Below, one piece after another: positions 8,233 through 16,230 of a stretch of 64,000 bases of DNA. This stretch comes from Kaistia geumhonensis (GTDB lineage: Bacteria > Pseudomonadota > Alphaproteobacteria > Rhizobiales > Kaistiaceae), in contig NZ_JAUSWJ010000001.1 of assembly GCF_030815145.1 (NCBI RefSeq), positions 4,516,501 to 4,580,500 of the forward strand, written 5' to 3'. The notes beneath the pieces were generated by a model. The model saw only the letters and a list, made by a program, of their open reading frames with translations. It ran no database searches and was not told the origin of the DNA. Position numbers and translations under genes: made by a program. How positions within the stretch are numbered: the first letter of the stretch is position 1; every line of letters starts with the position of its first letter.

Positions 8233-9515
8233 GCGGGGGCTCCCTCGCTGAGATCGAGCCCGACGCCGAGCGAGGCGAGGGCGTCCCAATAGGCCGGGTA
8301 GGTCTTGCCGGTGCAATCCGGGTCGAGGATCGTGATGCCGCGGACCTTGAGCCCGGCCAGCGCGAAGCTCATGGCTATGCGGTGGTCGGAATAGGTCTCG
8401 ATGCTGGTCGGCAGCGTCTGGCCGGCGAGCGCCGGATCGGACGAGACGACGAGATCGTCGCCCTCCTCATGCGCGAGGCCGGGGCGGATGCGCGAAAGCT
8501 CCGTCGAGAGCGCGCGGATGCGGTCGCATTCCTTGACGCGCAGATTGGCGATGCCCGTGAAGCGCACCGGCGTCTCGTTGAAGGCGGCGAGCACGGCGAG
8601 CGTCGGCACCGCGTCCTGCATCTGCGAGCCGTCGATCTCGGCGGGGAGATGCGGGAAGGTCGCGATCAGCGCCGCCGCCTTGGCGTCGGGCTGCGTGAAC
8701 GCGTCCGGAGCCGTGCCGAGGTCGATGTCGCCGCCGGTCAGCACCGCGGCCGCCCAGAGATAGGTGGCGGCGGACGCGTCCGGCTCGACATGGATGTCGG
8801 CGGCTCGATAGCCGGTCGGCTCGATCCGCCAGGTTGCGTCGTCCGTCTTCTCGACCTTGGCGCCGAAGGAGCGCATGGCCGCGACCGTCAGGTCGACATA
8901 GCCGCGCGCGCCGATCTCGGTCCCCGTGAGCGCGACCTCGACCGGGCCGGAGCCGCAGGCCGCCGCCATCAGGAGGGCCGAGACATACTGGCTTGAAAGG
9001 CTGCCATCGATCTCGATGCGGCCGCTGCCGAAGCGGCCCGTGCCATGCACCTTCACCGGCGGATAGCCGCCGGCATCCGAGCAGTCGATGCCGACCGAGC
9101 GCAGCGCGGCGACGAGCGGGCCGATCGGCCGCTTGCGCATGTGTTCGTCGCCATCGACGACGACCGTGCCCTCGACCAGCGTCACGGCCGCCGTCAGGAA
9201 GCGCATCGCCGTGCCGGCATTGCCGAGATAGAGCGGCCCGGCCGGCGGCATCAGGCGGCCGGTCGATGTCACGACGAAGCTCGTCGCGTCCGGCTCGTCC
9301 ACGGTGACGCCCATGGCACGCAGCGCCTCGGCCATCAGCTTGGTGTCGAGGCTCTTCAGCGCGCCGGTGATGCGGCTCGTGCCCTTCGCCAGCGCCGCGA
9401 GCAGCAGCACGCGGTTGGTGATCGACTTCGAGCCGGGCGGCGCGACATGACCGTAGAGCGGACCGTCCACCGGCGTGATCGTGACGGCTTTCATGTTCGG
9501 ACGGGCATCGGTCAT
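8229..9515 (-). CDS. aroA: 3-phosphoshikimate 1-carboxyvinyltransferase (EPSP synthase)
   Basis: Joins shikimate 3-phosphate and phosphoenolpyruvate in the sixth step of the shikimate pathway. The 428-residue protein shows PPGSKSITNR near the start, the PEP-loop LGNAGTAMRF, SLSSQYVSALL, IANLRVKECDRI and TYSDHRIAMSFA. The NAGTAMR form fits the ordinary class I enzymes rather than glyphosate-insensitive class II. The start is set at 9515 (MTDARP); 9494 or 9536 are alternatives. It is followed by overlapping hisI and preceded by folE 90 bases upstream. Confidence 0.95.
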   Translation of the reverse strand: MTDARPNMKAVTITPVDGPLYGHVAPPGSKSITNRVLLLAALAKGTSRITGALKSLDTKLMAEALRAMGVTVDEPDATSFVVTSTGRLMPPAGPLYLGNAGTAMRFLTAAVTLVEGTVVVDGDEHMRKRPIGPLVAALRSVGIDCSDAGGYPPVKVHGTGRFGSGRIEIDGSLSSQYVSALLMAAACGSGPVEVALTGTEIGARGYVDLTVAAMRSFGAKVEKTDDATWRIEPTGYRAADIHVEPDASAATYLWAAAVLTGGDIDLGTAPDAFTQPDAKAAALIATFPHLPAEIDGSQMQDAVPTLAVLAAFNETPVRFTGIANLRVKECDRIRALSTELSRIRPGLAHEEGDDLVVSSDPALAGQTLPTSIETYSDHRIAMSFALAGLKVRGITILDPDCTGKTYPAYWDALASLGVGLDLSEGAPA

Positions 9516-9605
9516 GGTCGGGCTCGGCTCTCGCAAGGTGAGGAGAGCGGCTTAGTCAATGTGGGCGCCCGCGACAAGGGTCGCGCGGTGAGAAGGGCGG
9601 CGCGG

Positions 9606-10226
9606 TCAGCGCCGGCCCTCCGCGAGGGCGATGAAGCGGGCGCGCTCGTCGCGGTCCGCCTTGAAGAGGCCGGTGAAGGCGGTGGTGACGGTCGAGACCC
9701 CGGCCTTGCGCGTGCCGCGCATCGAGACGCAGTGATGCTCGGCCTCCAGCATGACCGCGACGCCGCGGGCATCGAGCCCCTGCTGGATCGCGTCGGCGAT
9801 CTGCTGGGTGAGCCGCTCCTGCATCTGCAGCCGCCGCGCATAGGCGTCTACGAGCCGCGCCAGCTTGGAGAGCCCGACCACGCCATCCTTCGGGTAATAG
9901 GCGATATGCGCCTTGCCGATGAACGGCACCATGTGGTGCTCGCAATGCGAATGGAACGGGATGTCACGCAGCAGCACGAGGTCGTCGTAGCCGCCGGCCT
10001 CGTCGAACACGCGGTCAAGGATCGCGGCGGGATCCTCCTCGTAACCGGCATAGAATTCGCGAAAGGCCTTCGTCACGCGGGCCGGCGTCTCGATCAGGCC
10101 CTCGCGGTCCGGATCGTCGCCGGCATAGGCGATGAGGGTGCGCACGGCCGCCTCGGCTTCGGCAGCGCTCGGCCGCTCGAGCGGACGGGGCGCATATTTG
10201 AGATGGGGCGGGGTCTTGGCATCCAT
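9606..10226 (-). CDS. folE: GTP cyclohydrolase I
   Basis: Converts GTP to dihydroneopterin triphosphate, the first step of folate (and pterin) synthesis. The 206-residue length and the motifs fit the FolE family: [12 protein letters not shown] and [11 protein letters not shown] give zinc ligands Cys95, His98 and Cys166. It is the first gene of the minus-strand group folE-aroA-hisI. It is divergent from the IscU-like gene, with 95 bases between the starts. Confidence 0.96.
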   Translation of the reverse strand: MDAKTPPHLKYAPRPLERPSAAEAEAAVRTLIAYAGDDPDREGLIETPARVTKAFREFYAGYEEDPAAILDRVFDEAGGYDDLVLLRDIPFHSHCEHHMVPFIGKAHIAYYPKDGVVGLSKLARLVDAYARRLQMQERLTQQIADAIQQGLDARGVAVMLEAEHHCVSMRGTRKAGVSTVTTAFTGLFKADRDERARFIALAEGRR

Positions 10227-10321
10227 GTCTTCGATCCAGGCTCGGGTGGGAGGAGCGCTCGGCCCTTGTATCTGGATCGGAGCAGCGCGACTTTCTATAG
10301 AGAGACGTCACGGAGGCGCCG

Positions 10322-10783
10322 ATGATCGACGATATCTACAGCCAGCGCATCCTCGCTCTCGCCGCGAATATCGAGCGGATCGGCCGTCTGGAGAAACCGG
10401 ATGCGAGCGCCCGGGCCCATTCGCGGCTCTGCGGCTCGACCGTCACCGTCGATATCGTGATGGACGGCGATGTCGTGACGGATTTCGCCCATGACGTGAA
10501 GGCCTGCGCGCTCGGCCAGGCGACCTCTTCCATCATGGCGCGGCATGTCGTTGGCGCGCGGGCGGATGAGCTGCGGGCGGTGCGCGGCGCGATGTACGCC
10601 ATGCTCAAGGAGAACGGTGCGCCGCCGGACGGCCGCTTTGCCGATCTCAGATATCTGGAGCCGGTGCGCGACTATCGCGCCCGCCATGCTTCGACCCTGC
10701 TGACCTTCGACGCGGTTGTCGATGCGATTGGCCAGATCGAGGCGAAGCGCGGGCGACCCCCCGGCACCGAGGCGGCGGAATAG
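10322..10783 (+). CDS. IscU/NifU-N-like iron-sulfur scaffold paralogue
   Basis: A 153-residue protein with the NifU N-terminal fold. Two of the three cluster cysteines are visible: Cys37 in SRLCGST and Cys62 in VKACALGQA. The Asp usually next to the first cysteine is Ser. The third position, where IscU has a cysteine in its RxxC-like segment, reads RHAS here (Ser124), so a complete three-cysteine site is missing. It may still hold or transfer clusters, or have another role. No iscS or suf genes are nearby. It heads a plus-strand group running to yidD. Confidence 0.82.
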   Translation: MIDDIYSQRILALAANIERIGRLEKPDASARAHSRLCGSTVTVDIVMDGDVVTDFAHDVKACALGQATSSIMARHVVGARADELRAVRGAMYAMLKENGAPPDGRFADLRYLEPVRDYRARHASTLLTFDAVVDAIGQIEAKRGRPPGTEAAE

Positions 10784-10793
10784 GAGCACGGGC

Positions 10794-11162
10794 ATGGGAT
10801 TCGACCATATCGGGTTCAGCGTCGCGAACTTCCTGGCGAGCCGCGATTTCTATATCCGCCTGCTGGCGCCGCTCGATATCGACGTGGTGCACGAGACGGC
10901 GGAATGGGCGCTGTTCGGCGAAGGCGGCCACGGCCTTTTGTGGATTGGCGGCGGCGGCGCGCGACCGGGACCGCTCCATCTCGCCTTCCGCGCCCGCGAC
11001 CGGGCGGCGGTGAACGCCTTCCACGCCGCGGGACTGGCAGCCGGCGGCCGCGACAACGGCGCGCCCGGCCTCCGGCCGAACTATCACCCCGGCTATTACG
11101 CCGCCTTCGTGATCGATCCCGACGGGCACAATGTCGAGGCGGTGGTCCATGAGAAGCCGTAG
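10794..11162 (+). CDS. VOC family (glyoxalase/dioxygenase fold) protein
   Basis: A 122-residue vicinal-oxygen-chelate protein. The opening FDHIGFSVANFLASRDFY and the end IDPDGHNVEAVVHE are the classic first and last strands and supply the usual His and Glu metal ligands. The substrate cannot be read. ATG 10794 lies 10 bases after the IscU-like stop; the end overlaps the following small gene by 14 bases. Confidence 0.87.
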   Translation: MGFDHIGFSVANFLASRDFYIRLLAPLDIDVVHETAEWALFGEGGHGLLWIGGGGARPGPLHLAFRARDRAAVNAFHAAGLAAGGRDNGAPGLRPNYHPGYYAAFVIDPDGHNVEAVVHEKP

Positions 11163-11433
11163 CATCCCCGCATTGGCGGCCGCTGTCGTCCTCGCCGGCA
11201 TCGCGCCCGCGATGGCGCTGTCACAGGACGCTCAGACGATCGTCGACCGCCTGAAGACCACCATCCCCGACCTGAAGCCGGTCTGCTCGGATCGCGACAA
11301 GCTGACGGCGGCGGTGACGAGCGCGACGATCGCTCTGGCGACGGCGAAGAAGATCAACGGCGACCATGACGTCGCGCGCAAGGCAGGCACGGAGGCCGGC
11401 TACTATCTGTACTTCCACTGCCCACCGTCATGA
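11149..11433 (+). CDS. Small exported protein with two cysteines, unknown
   Basis: A 94-residue protein with a signal peptide (MRSRS followed by an Ala-rich hydrophobic stretch, likely cut after AMA near residue 24). The mature part is mainly helical and has one cysteine in LKPVCSDRD and one near the C-terminus (YFHCPP), which could form a disulfide in the periplasm. I do not recognise the family. Its start overlaps the VOC gene by 14 bases and its end overlaps the longest yidD frame, so it belongs to the same transcription unit. Confidence 0.6.
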   Translation: MRSRSIPALAAAVVLAGIAPAMALSQDAQTIVDRLKTTIPDLKPVCSDRDKLTAAVTSATIALATAKKINGDHDVARKAGTEAGYYLYFHCPPS

Positions 11434-11767
11434 CCATCCGCCGAAGGGCGGGCCGCGCAGCCTGCCGGCGCAGGGCGGCATCGCGTTGATCCGCGTCTAC
11501 AAGCTGCTGCTCTCGCCCTTCATCGGACAGTCCTGCCGCTATCTGCCGACCTGCTCGTCCTATGGCGAGGAAGCGATCGCTCGCCATGGCCTGTGGGCCG
11601 GCGGCTGGATGACCCTTTCGCGCATTCTCCGCTGCGGCCCTTTCGGAGCCTCGGGCTTCGATCCCGTGCCGGAAACCCTCCGCGCCGATGCGCGCTGGTA
11701 TCTCCCCTGGCGCTACGGCCGCTGGACGGGCAGACACATCGATCCGGCGACGCGGCTGGACCGCTAG
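11366..11767 (+). CDS. yidD: Membrane protein insertion efficiency factor YidD
   Basis: A small membrane-associated protein that helps insertion of inner-membrane proteins through the YidC/Sec route. The signature LIRVYKLLLSPFIGQSCRYL is followed by PTCSSYGEEAI and ILRCGPFG. The start is unclear: ATG 11366 gives 133 residues and overlaps the previous gene by 68 bases; TTG 11486, just before the conserved core, gives 93. Families of this type usually have 70-110 residues, so the longer form probably includes untranslated sequence. Confidence 0.87.
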   Translation: MTSRARQARRPATICTSTAHRHDHPPKGGPRSLPAQGGIALIRVYKLLLSPFIGQSCRYLPTCSSYGEEAIARHGLWAGGWMTLSRILRCGPFGASGFDPVPETLRADARWYLPWRYGRWTGRHIDPATRLDR

Positions 11768-11768
11768 A

Positions 11769-12662
11769 CTAGGGGGCGGCGGAAGCCTCGGCATGCGGCA
11801 GCGACGCGGCGTGGAGCCATGCGCGGAAGGAGCGCATGCCGGGCGTCATCGTCGCGGATTTCAGCCATGTCAGCCAGTAGCTGCCCTGCGTGATCGTCGT
11901 CGCGAACGGCTGTTGAACGATGCCCGCGGCAAGCTGGCGCTCGAACATCAGGGGCGGCGCGAGGGCGACGCCGGCGCCGAGGATCGCGGCCTCGATCATG
12001 GTGCGCGAGGAATCGAACACAGGTCCCTTGATGGACGGGACCGGCGCGCCGGCCGCGGCGAACCAGCTTGGCCATTCATCCGCCCGGTAGGATCGCAGCA
12101 GCGTCTCGCGATGAAGATCGACCGGCTCCGACAGGCGCTCGGCGATTTCGGGAACGCATAGGACGGAGAGCGGCGCCGCGAACAGGCGCTCCGCCTCGGT
12201 GCCGTGCCATGCGCCGTCGCCGAAACGGATGGCGAAGTCCAGCCCCTCGGCAGCGATGTCGACACGGTTGTTGTTGGTCGAGAGGCGAAGATCGACGAAG
12301 GGGTTGGCGCGCTGGAACTCCGGCAGGCGCTCGATCAGCCAGCCGACGACGAAGGTGCCGACGCCGCCGACATTGAGAACCTCGCGGACATGGCCGCCCT
12401 CGAACTGCTCCAGCACGCCCGCGATGCGATCGAAGGCATCCCGAAGCGTCGGCAGCAGGGCCTGTCCCTCGTCGGTGAGCGCCAGCCCGCGCGGCAGGCG
12501 GCGGAACAGCGTCGAGCCGAGGCGCTCCTCCAGCGACTTGACCTGGTGGCTGACGGCGGCCTGCGTCACGGACAGCTCGATGGCGGCCCGCGTGAAACTC
12601 AGATGTCGGGCCGAGGCCTCGAAGGCTCTCAGTGCGTTCAGCGGCAGATGCGGGCGGACCAT
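11769..12662 (-). CDS. ampR: AmpR-like LysR regulator of beta-lactamase
   Basis: A 297-residue LysR regulator of the GcvA/AmpR branch. Segments close to enterobacterial AmpR are LNALRAFEASARHLSFTRAA, STNNNRVDIAAEGLDFAIR, LRSYRADEW and FDSSRTMIEAA. AmpR senses muropeptides released by beta-lactams and switches on the divergent beta-lactamase gene. Here a beta-lactamase gene starts 95 bases away on the other strand, as expected. What is unusual is that this target is class D, not class A or C. The other possibility is a GcvA-type regulator, but the gene context favours AmpR. Confidence 0.82.
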   Translation of the reverse strand: MVRPHLPLNALRAFEASARHLSFTRAAIELSVTQAAVSHQVKSLEERLGSTLFRRLPRGLALTDEGQALLPTLRDAFDRIAGVLEQFEGGHVREVLNVGGVGTFVVGWLIERLPEFQRANPFVDLRLSTNNNRVDIAAEGLDFAIRFGDGAWHGTEAERLFAAPLSVLCVPEIAERLSEPVDLHRETLLRSYRADEWPSWFAAAGAPVPSIKGPVFDSSRTMIEAAILGAGVALAPPLMFERQLAAGIVQQPFATTITQGSYWLTWLKSATMTPGMRSFRAWLHAASLPHAEASAAP

Positions 12663-12756
12663 CGAAGACCCTAGATTTTCTCATGGTTGCCCGGAGATAT
12701 CATCTTTTGTCGGGTGGTGGAGAGCGCCCTATCAGAGGGCATTCCAACACACCGGG
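12663..12756. promoter_or_regulatory. Divergent ampR/beta-lactamase control region
   Basis: The 94 bases between the two divergent starts. They contain an AT-rich stretch at about 12671-12684, and a perfect inverted repeat GCCCT-N5-AGGGC at 12726-12740, close to the beta-lactamase start. A LysR-type site is expected here, but I could not single it out. Confidence 0.5.
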
Positions 12757-13596
12757 ATGACGACGATGATCGACAGACGCCAGTTTTCGAAGGGTTTCGC
12801 GCTCGCCATGGGGGCGGGTCTGCTCGGCCGTCCGGCCCTGGCCGAGGCGGCGCCATCAGAGAAATTCGTGTGTACGGTCATGGCGGATGTCGCGACTGGC
12901 CGGACGATCGTCCGCGAGGGACCGGCGGAGCGCCGCTTCAGCCCCTGCTCCAGCTTCAAGTTTCCGCTCGCCGTGATGGGTTTCGATTCCGGAGTCCTGG
13001 TCGATCCGCATCATCCGCGCTGGGACTACCGGCCGGAGTTCCAGACGACGATGGAGACGCAGAAGAAGGCAGCCGATCCGACGATCTGGCTGGCGGATTC
13101 GATCGTCTGGTATTCGCAGGAGCTCACCCGCGCGCTCGGCCCGACCCGCTTCCGCGACTATGTGGCCCGCTTCGACTATGGCAACGAGGACGTTTCCGGC
13201 AATCCCGGCAAGGACGACGGGCTCACCCAGTCCTGGCTGATGTCGTCGCTGGCGATCTCCCCGGACGAGCAGGTCGCTTTTGTTCGCCGCTTCCTGGGCC
13301 GCGAGCTCGGGGTCTCCGATCATGCCTACGAGGCGACGACCGCGAGTCTGGCGCGCTATCCGGCCGGAAATGGATGGACCCTGCATGGCAAGACCGGCAG
13401 CGGCTTTCTCCGGACGGGGAAGGGCGCCATCGACCGCAGCAGGCCGCTCGGCTGGTTCGTCGGCTGGGGCGAGAGGGAAGGACGCCGCATCGCCTTCACC
13501 CGCTTCAATCTCGGCAACCAGCGCGCCGAAACCTATGGCGGCATGATCGCCCGCGCCGCGATGATGAAGGACTTCGCCGCACTGGCCGCGCGCTGA
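12757..13596 (+). CDS. Class D (OXA-type) beta-lactamase with Tat-like signal
   Basis: A serine beta-lactamase of 279 residues. Class D signs are the SxxK motif SSFK (in FSPCSSFKFPLA), the SxV-type motif in DSIVWYSQEL, the YGN motif in FDYGNED, and the KTG box in HGKTGSG. The N-terminus reads DRRQFSKGFALAMGAG, a twin-arginine motif followed by a weakly hydrophobic stretch, so Tat export to the periplasm is likely. ATG 12766 is an alternative start. It is divergent from the AmpR-like gene, its likely regulator. The hydrolysis spectrum cannot be read from the sequence. Confidence 0.9.
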   Translation: MTTMIDRRQFSKGFALAMGAGLLGRPALAEAAPSEKFVCTVMADVATGRTIVREGPAERRFSPCSSFKFPLAVMGFDSGVLVDPHHPRWDYRPEFQTTMETQKKAADPTIWLADSIVWYSQELTRALGPTRFRDYVARFDYGNEDVSGNPGKDDGLTQSWLMSSLAISPDEQVAFVRRFLGRELGVSDHAYEATTASLARYPAGNGWTLHGKTGSGFLRTGKGAIDRSRPLGWFVGWGEREGRRIAFTRFNLGNQRAETYGGMIARAAMMKDFAALAAR

Positions 13597-13647
13597 TCGC
13601 CGAAGGCGAGCGGCTTGAACGACACGATGCCATCGTATAGCCGTCTG

Positions 13648-13670
13648 CCACCGGCCTGATCGGCCGGTGG
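13648..13670 (+). other. Perfect 9-bp hairpin between beta-lactamase and thrS
   Basis: CCACCGGCC and its reverse complement separated by five bases. No T-run follows, so it may be a factor-dependent terminator or an RNA leader element of thrS. Confidence 0.45.
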
Positions 13671-13753
13671 GGCGAGCTTCCGGTCTCGCTTCACTTTACT
13701 TTCAGCGAACCGCTTACCCGCGCTCGTCTGCGGGAGTGAGCAGGAGAGATACG

Positions 13754-15730
13754 ATGATCCATCTGACCTTCCCCGACGGCTCCGTCCGCGATTTCGCCCT
13801 CGGCACGACCGGACGGGCAGTCGCCGAGGGCATCTCGAAATCGCTGGCCAAGAAGGCCGTGGCGATGACCCTCGACGGGACCCTCGCCGACCTTTCCGAC
13901 CCGATCACCGCCGATGCGCGGCTCGAGATCGTGACCCGCGAGGATCCGCGGGCGCTCGAGCTGATCCGCCACGACGCGGCGCATGTCATGGCCGAGGCCG
14001 TGCAGGAGCTCTATCCGGGGACCCAGGTCACGATCGGCCCGGTGATCGAGAACGGCTTCTATTACGACTTCTATCGCGAGGAGCCGTTCACGACCGACGA
14101 CTTGCCGAAGATCGAGGCGAAGATGCGCGAGATCATCGCGCGCAACGCCCACTTCACCAAGGAGATCTGGACCCGCGACGAGGCGAAGCAGGTTTTCGCG
14201 GCGAAGGGCGAGGCCTTCAAGGTCGAGCTCGTCGACGCGATCCCGGAAGACCAGACGATCCGCATCTACAAGCAGGGCCAGTGGTTCGACCTCTGCCGCG
14301 GGCCGCACATGGCCTCGACGGGCCAGATCGGCTCCGCCTTCAAGCTCATGAAGGTGGCGGGCGCCTATTGGCGCGGCGACAGCAACAACCCGATGCTGAC
14401 CCGCATCTATGGGACCGCCTGGCACGACCAGGTGCAGCTCGACGCCTATCTCCACATGCTGGAGGAAGCCGAGAAGCGCGACCATCGCAAGCTCGGCCGC
14501 GAGATGGATCTCTTCCATTTCCAGGAGGAGGGGCCGGGCGTCGTGTTCTGGCACGCCAAGGGCTGGTCGATGTTCCAGGAGCTGATCGCCTATATGCGGC
14601 GGCGCCTGCGCCCGCTCGGCTACCAGGAGGTCAATGCCCCGCAGCTGCTCGACAAGTCGCTGTGGGAGACCTCCGGCCACTGGGGCTGGTACAAGGAGAA
14701 CATGTTCGCGGCGCAGTCGGCCGGCGAGGATACCGAGGACGAGCGCGTCTTCGCGATCAAGCCGATGAACTGCCCCGGCCATGTGCAGATCTTCAAGCAC
14801 GGCCTCAAGTCCTATCGCGACCTGCCGCTGCGCCTCGCCGAGTTCGGCGCGGTGCATCGCTACGAGCCCTCGGGCGCGCTGCACGGGCTGATGCGCGTGC
14901 GCGGCTTCACGCAGGACGACGCGCACATCTTCTGCACCGAGGAGCAGATGGCCGCCGAGTGCCTGAAGATCAACGACCTGATCCTCTCGACCTATGCCGA
15001 TTTCGGCTTCGAGGAGATCGTCGTGAAGCTCTCGACGCGGCCTGAGAAGCGGGTCGGTTCGGACGAGGTGTGGGACCACGCCGAAGAGGTGATGACCCGC
15101 GTGCTGGAGACCATCGCCGAACAGTCGGGCGGGCGGATTAAGACCGGCATCCTGCCGGGCGAGGGCGCCTTCTACGGCCCGAAGTTCGAATACACGCTGC
15201 GCGACGCGATCGGCCGCGAATGGCAGTGCGGCACCACGCAGGTCGACTTCAACCTGCCCGAGCGGTTCGGCGCCTTCTATGTCGACAGCGACGGCGCGAA
15301 GAAGACACCGGTGATGATCCATCGCGCCATCTGCGGCTCGATGGAGCGTTTCCTCGGCATCCTGATCGAGCATTTCGCCGGGCATTTCCCGCTCTGGCTG
15401 GCGCCGGTCCAGGTGGTCGTCGCCACGATCACCTCCGAAGCCGACGCCTATGCCGAGCGGGTCGCCGAGACGCTTCGCGCGGCGGGCATGCGGGTCGATA
15501 CCGACCTTCGCAACGAGAAGATCAACTACAAGGTGCGCGAACATTCGCTCGCCAAGGTTCCGGTGATCCTCGTCTGCGGCAAGCGCGAGGCGGAAGAGGG
15601 GACGGTCAATATCCGCCGCCTCGGCTCGCGCGATCAGGTTTCCGCCACCCTCGATGCGACGCTCGCCGATCTCCTTGCGGAGGCGACACCGCCTGACGTG
15701 AAGCGCCGGCAGGCTGCCGCCGCGGCCTGA
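13754..15730 (+). CDS. thrS: Threonyl-tRNA synthetase
   Basis: Charges tRNA-Thr. The 658-residue protein has the expected order: TGS domain (residues 1-62), editing/SAD domain with HDAAH (His73, His77), class II catalytic core with the zinc cysteine in NCPGHVQIF and motif 2 around [11 protein letters not shown], and the C-terminal anticodon-binding domain. The start ATG has AGGAG about eight bases upstream; the in-frame extension to 13667 is not needed. A strong hairpin follows the stop codon. Confidence 0.98.
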   Translation: MIHLTFPDGSVRDFALGTTGRAVAEGISKSLAKKAVAMTLDGTLADLSDPITADARLEIVTREDPRALELIRHDAAHVMAEAVQELYPGTQVTIGPVIENGFYYDFYREEPFTTDDLPKIEAKMREIIARNAHFTKEIWTRDEAKQVFAAKGEAFKVELVDAIPEDQTIRIYKQGQWFDLCRGPHMASTGQIGSAFKLMKVAGAYWRGDSNNPMLTRIYGTAWHDQVQLDAYLHMLEEAEKRDHRKLGREMDLFHFQEEGPGVVFWHAKGWSMFQELIAYMRRRLRPLGYQEVNAPQLLDKSLWETSGHWGWYKENMFAAQSAGEDTEDERVFAIKPMNCPGHVQIFKHGLKSYRDLPLRLAEFGAVHRYEPSGALHGLMRVRGFTQDDAHIFCTEEQMAAECLKINDLILSTYADFGFEEIVVKLSTRPEKRVGSDEVWDHAEEVMTRVLETIAEQSGGRIKTGILPGEGAFYGPKFEYTLRDAIGREWQCGTTQVDFNLPERFGAFYVDSDGAKKTPVMIHRAICGSMERFLGILIEHFAGHFPLWLAPVQVVVATITSEADAYAERVAETLRAAGMRVDTDLRNEKINYKVREHSLAKVPVILVCGKREAEEGTVNIRRLGSRDQVSATLDATLADLLAEATPPDVKRRQAAAAA

Positions 15731-16230
15731 GCCCCGCAATGAGAAAGCGAAGCGCGACCGATGTCGCGCTTCGCACTCCCGCGCTCCGACCGCCGAGCTC
15801 CGGACCGCGTCCGCAGCCGCATCCAGCGCGCCGGTCGAACGCCCATCGAGACCGAATCACCACGCCCGAAATGGCTGTCGTTTTGCCGACGAAGCGAATC
15901 CCGGGTCGATGCCGGGCGATGCCCCATCGTCCCTGCATGCCGCGGGCCGAATCCACGGCATCCGAATTAAAGTCATGCTGAAATTGCGGGCCCGCCATAC
16001 GAGCGACTGGACGCAATGGTTGTGGCATTCCAGCCACACTCGTCAGACAACAGCACAAGACCCCTACCGCTCATAAAAGTGGCACTTCTGCTCTGCGGAT
16101 TTGCAGGGCTAGCCTGATCGAATGGTGGGGGGATCCTTACCATCAATGTGACCGACATTTGATCCGCCCGCGGCGAAGCTTCGTGCGCGCGCTGCGGCCC
16201 GATCAGGATGCGGCATGAGGGGAGGTTGAA
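15731..16230. other. 500-base gap between thrS and autotransporter gene
   Basis: Besides the thrS hairpin (15747-15774) there is no supported gene. A 7-bp hairpin (16090-16109) and a 10-bp palindrome (16174-16183) lie closer to the autotransporter gene, and a strong ribosome binding site AGGGGAGG occupies 16218-16225. The gap probably holds the autotransporter promoter and a long leader. Confidence 0.5.
15747..15774 (+). terminator. thrS terminator-like hairpin
   Basis: A perfect 12-bp stem (GCGAAGCGCGAC and its complement) with a CGAT loop, 17 bases after the thrS stop. No T-run follows, so it may work as a factor-assisted terminator or a 3' stabiliser. Confidence 0.6.

Noticed and set aside
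12757-13596. Class A beta-lactamase, first guess from the AmpR-type neighbour
   Set aside because: The YGN motif, FSPxSxFK context and IVW motif are class D; no SDN or ExxLN motif is present.
13691-15739. A 682-residue antisense frame across thrS
   Set aside because: thrS is certain, and the antisense product has no family features.
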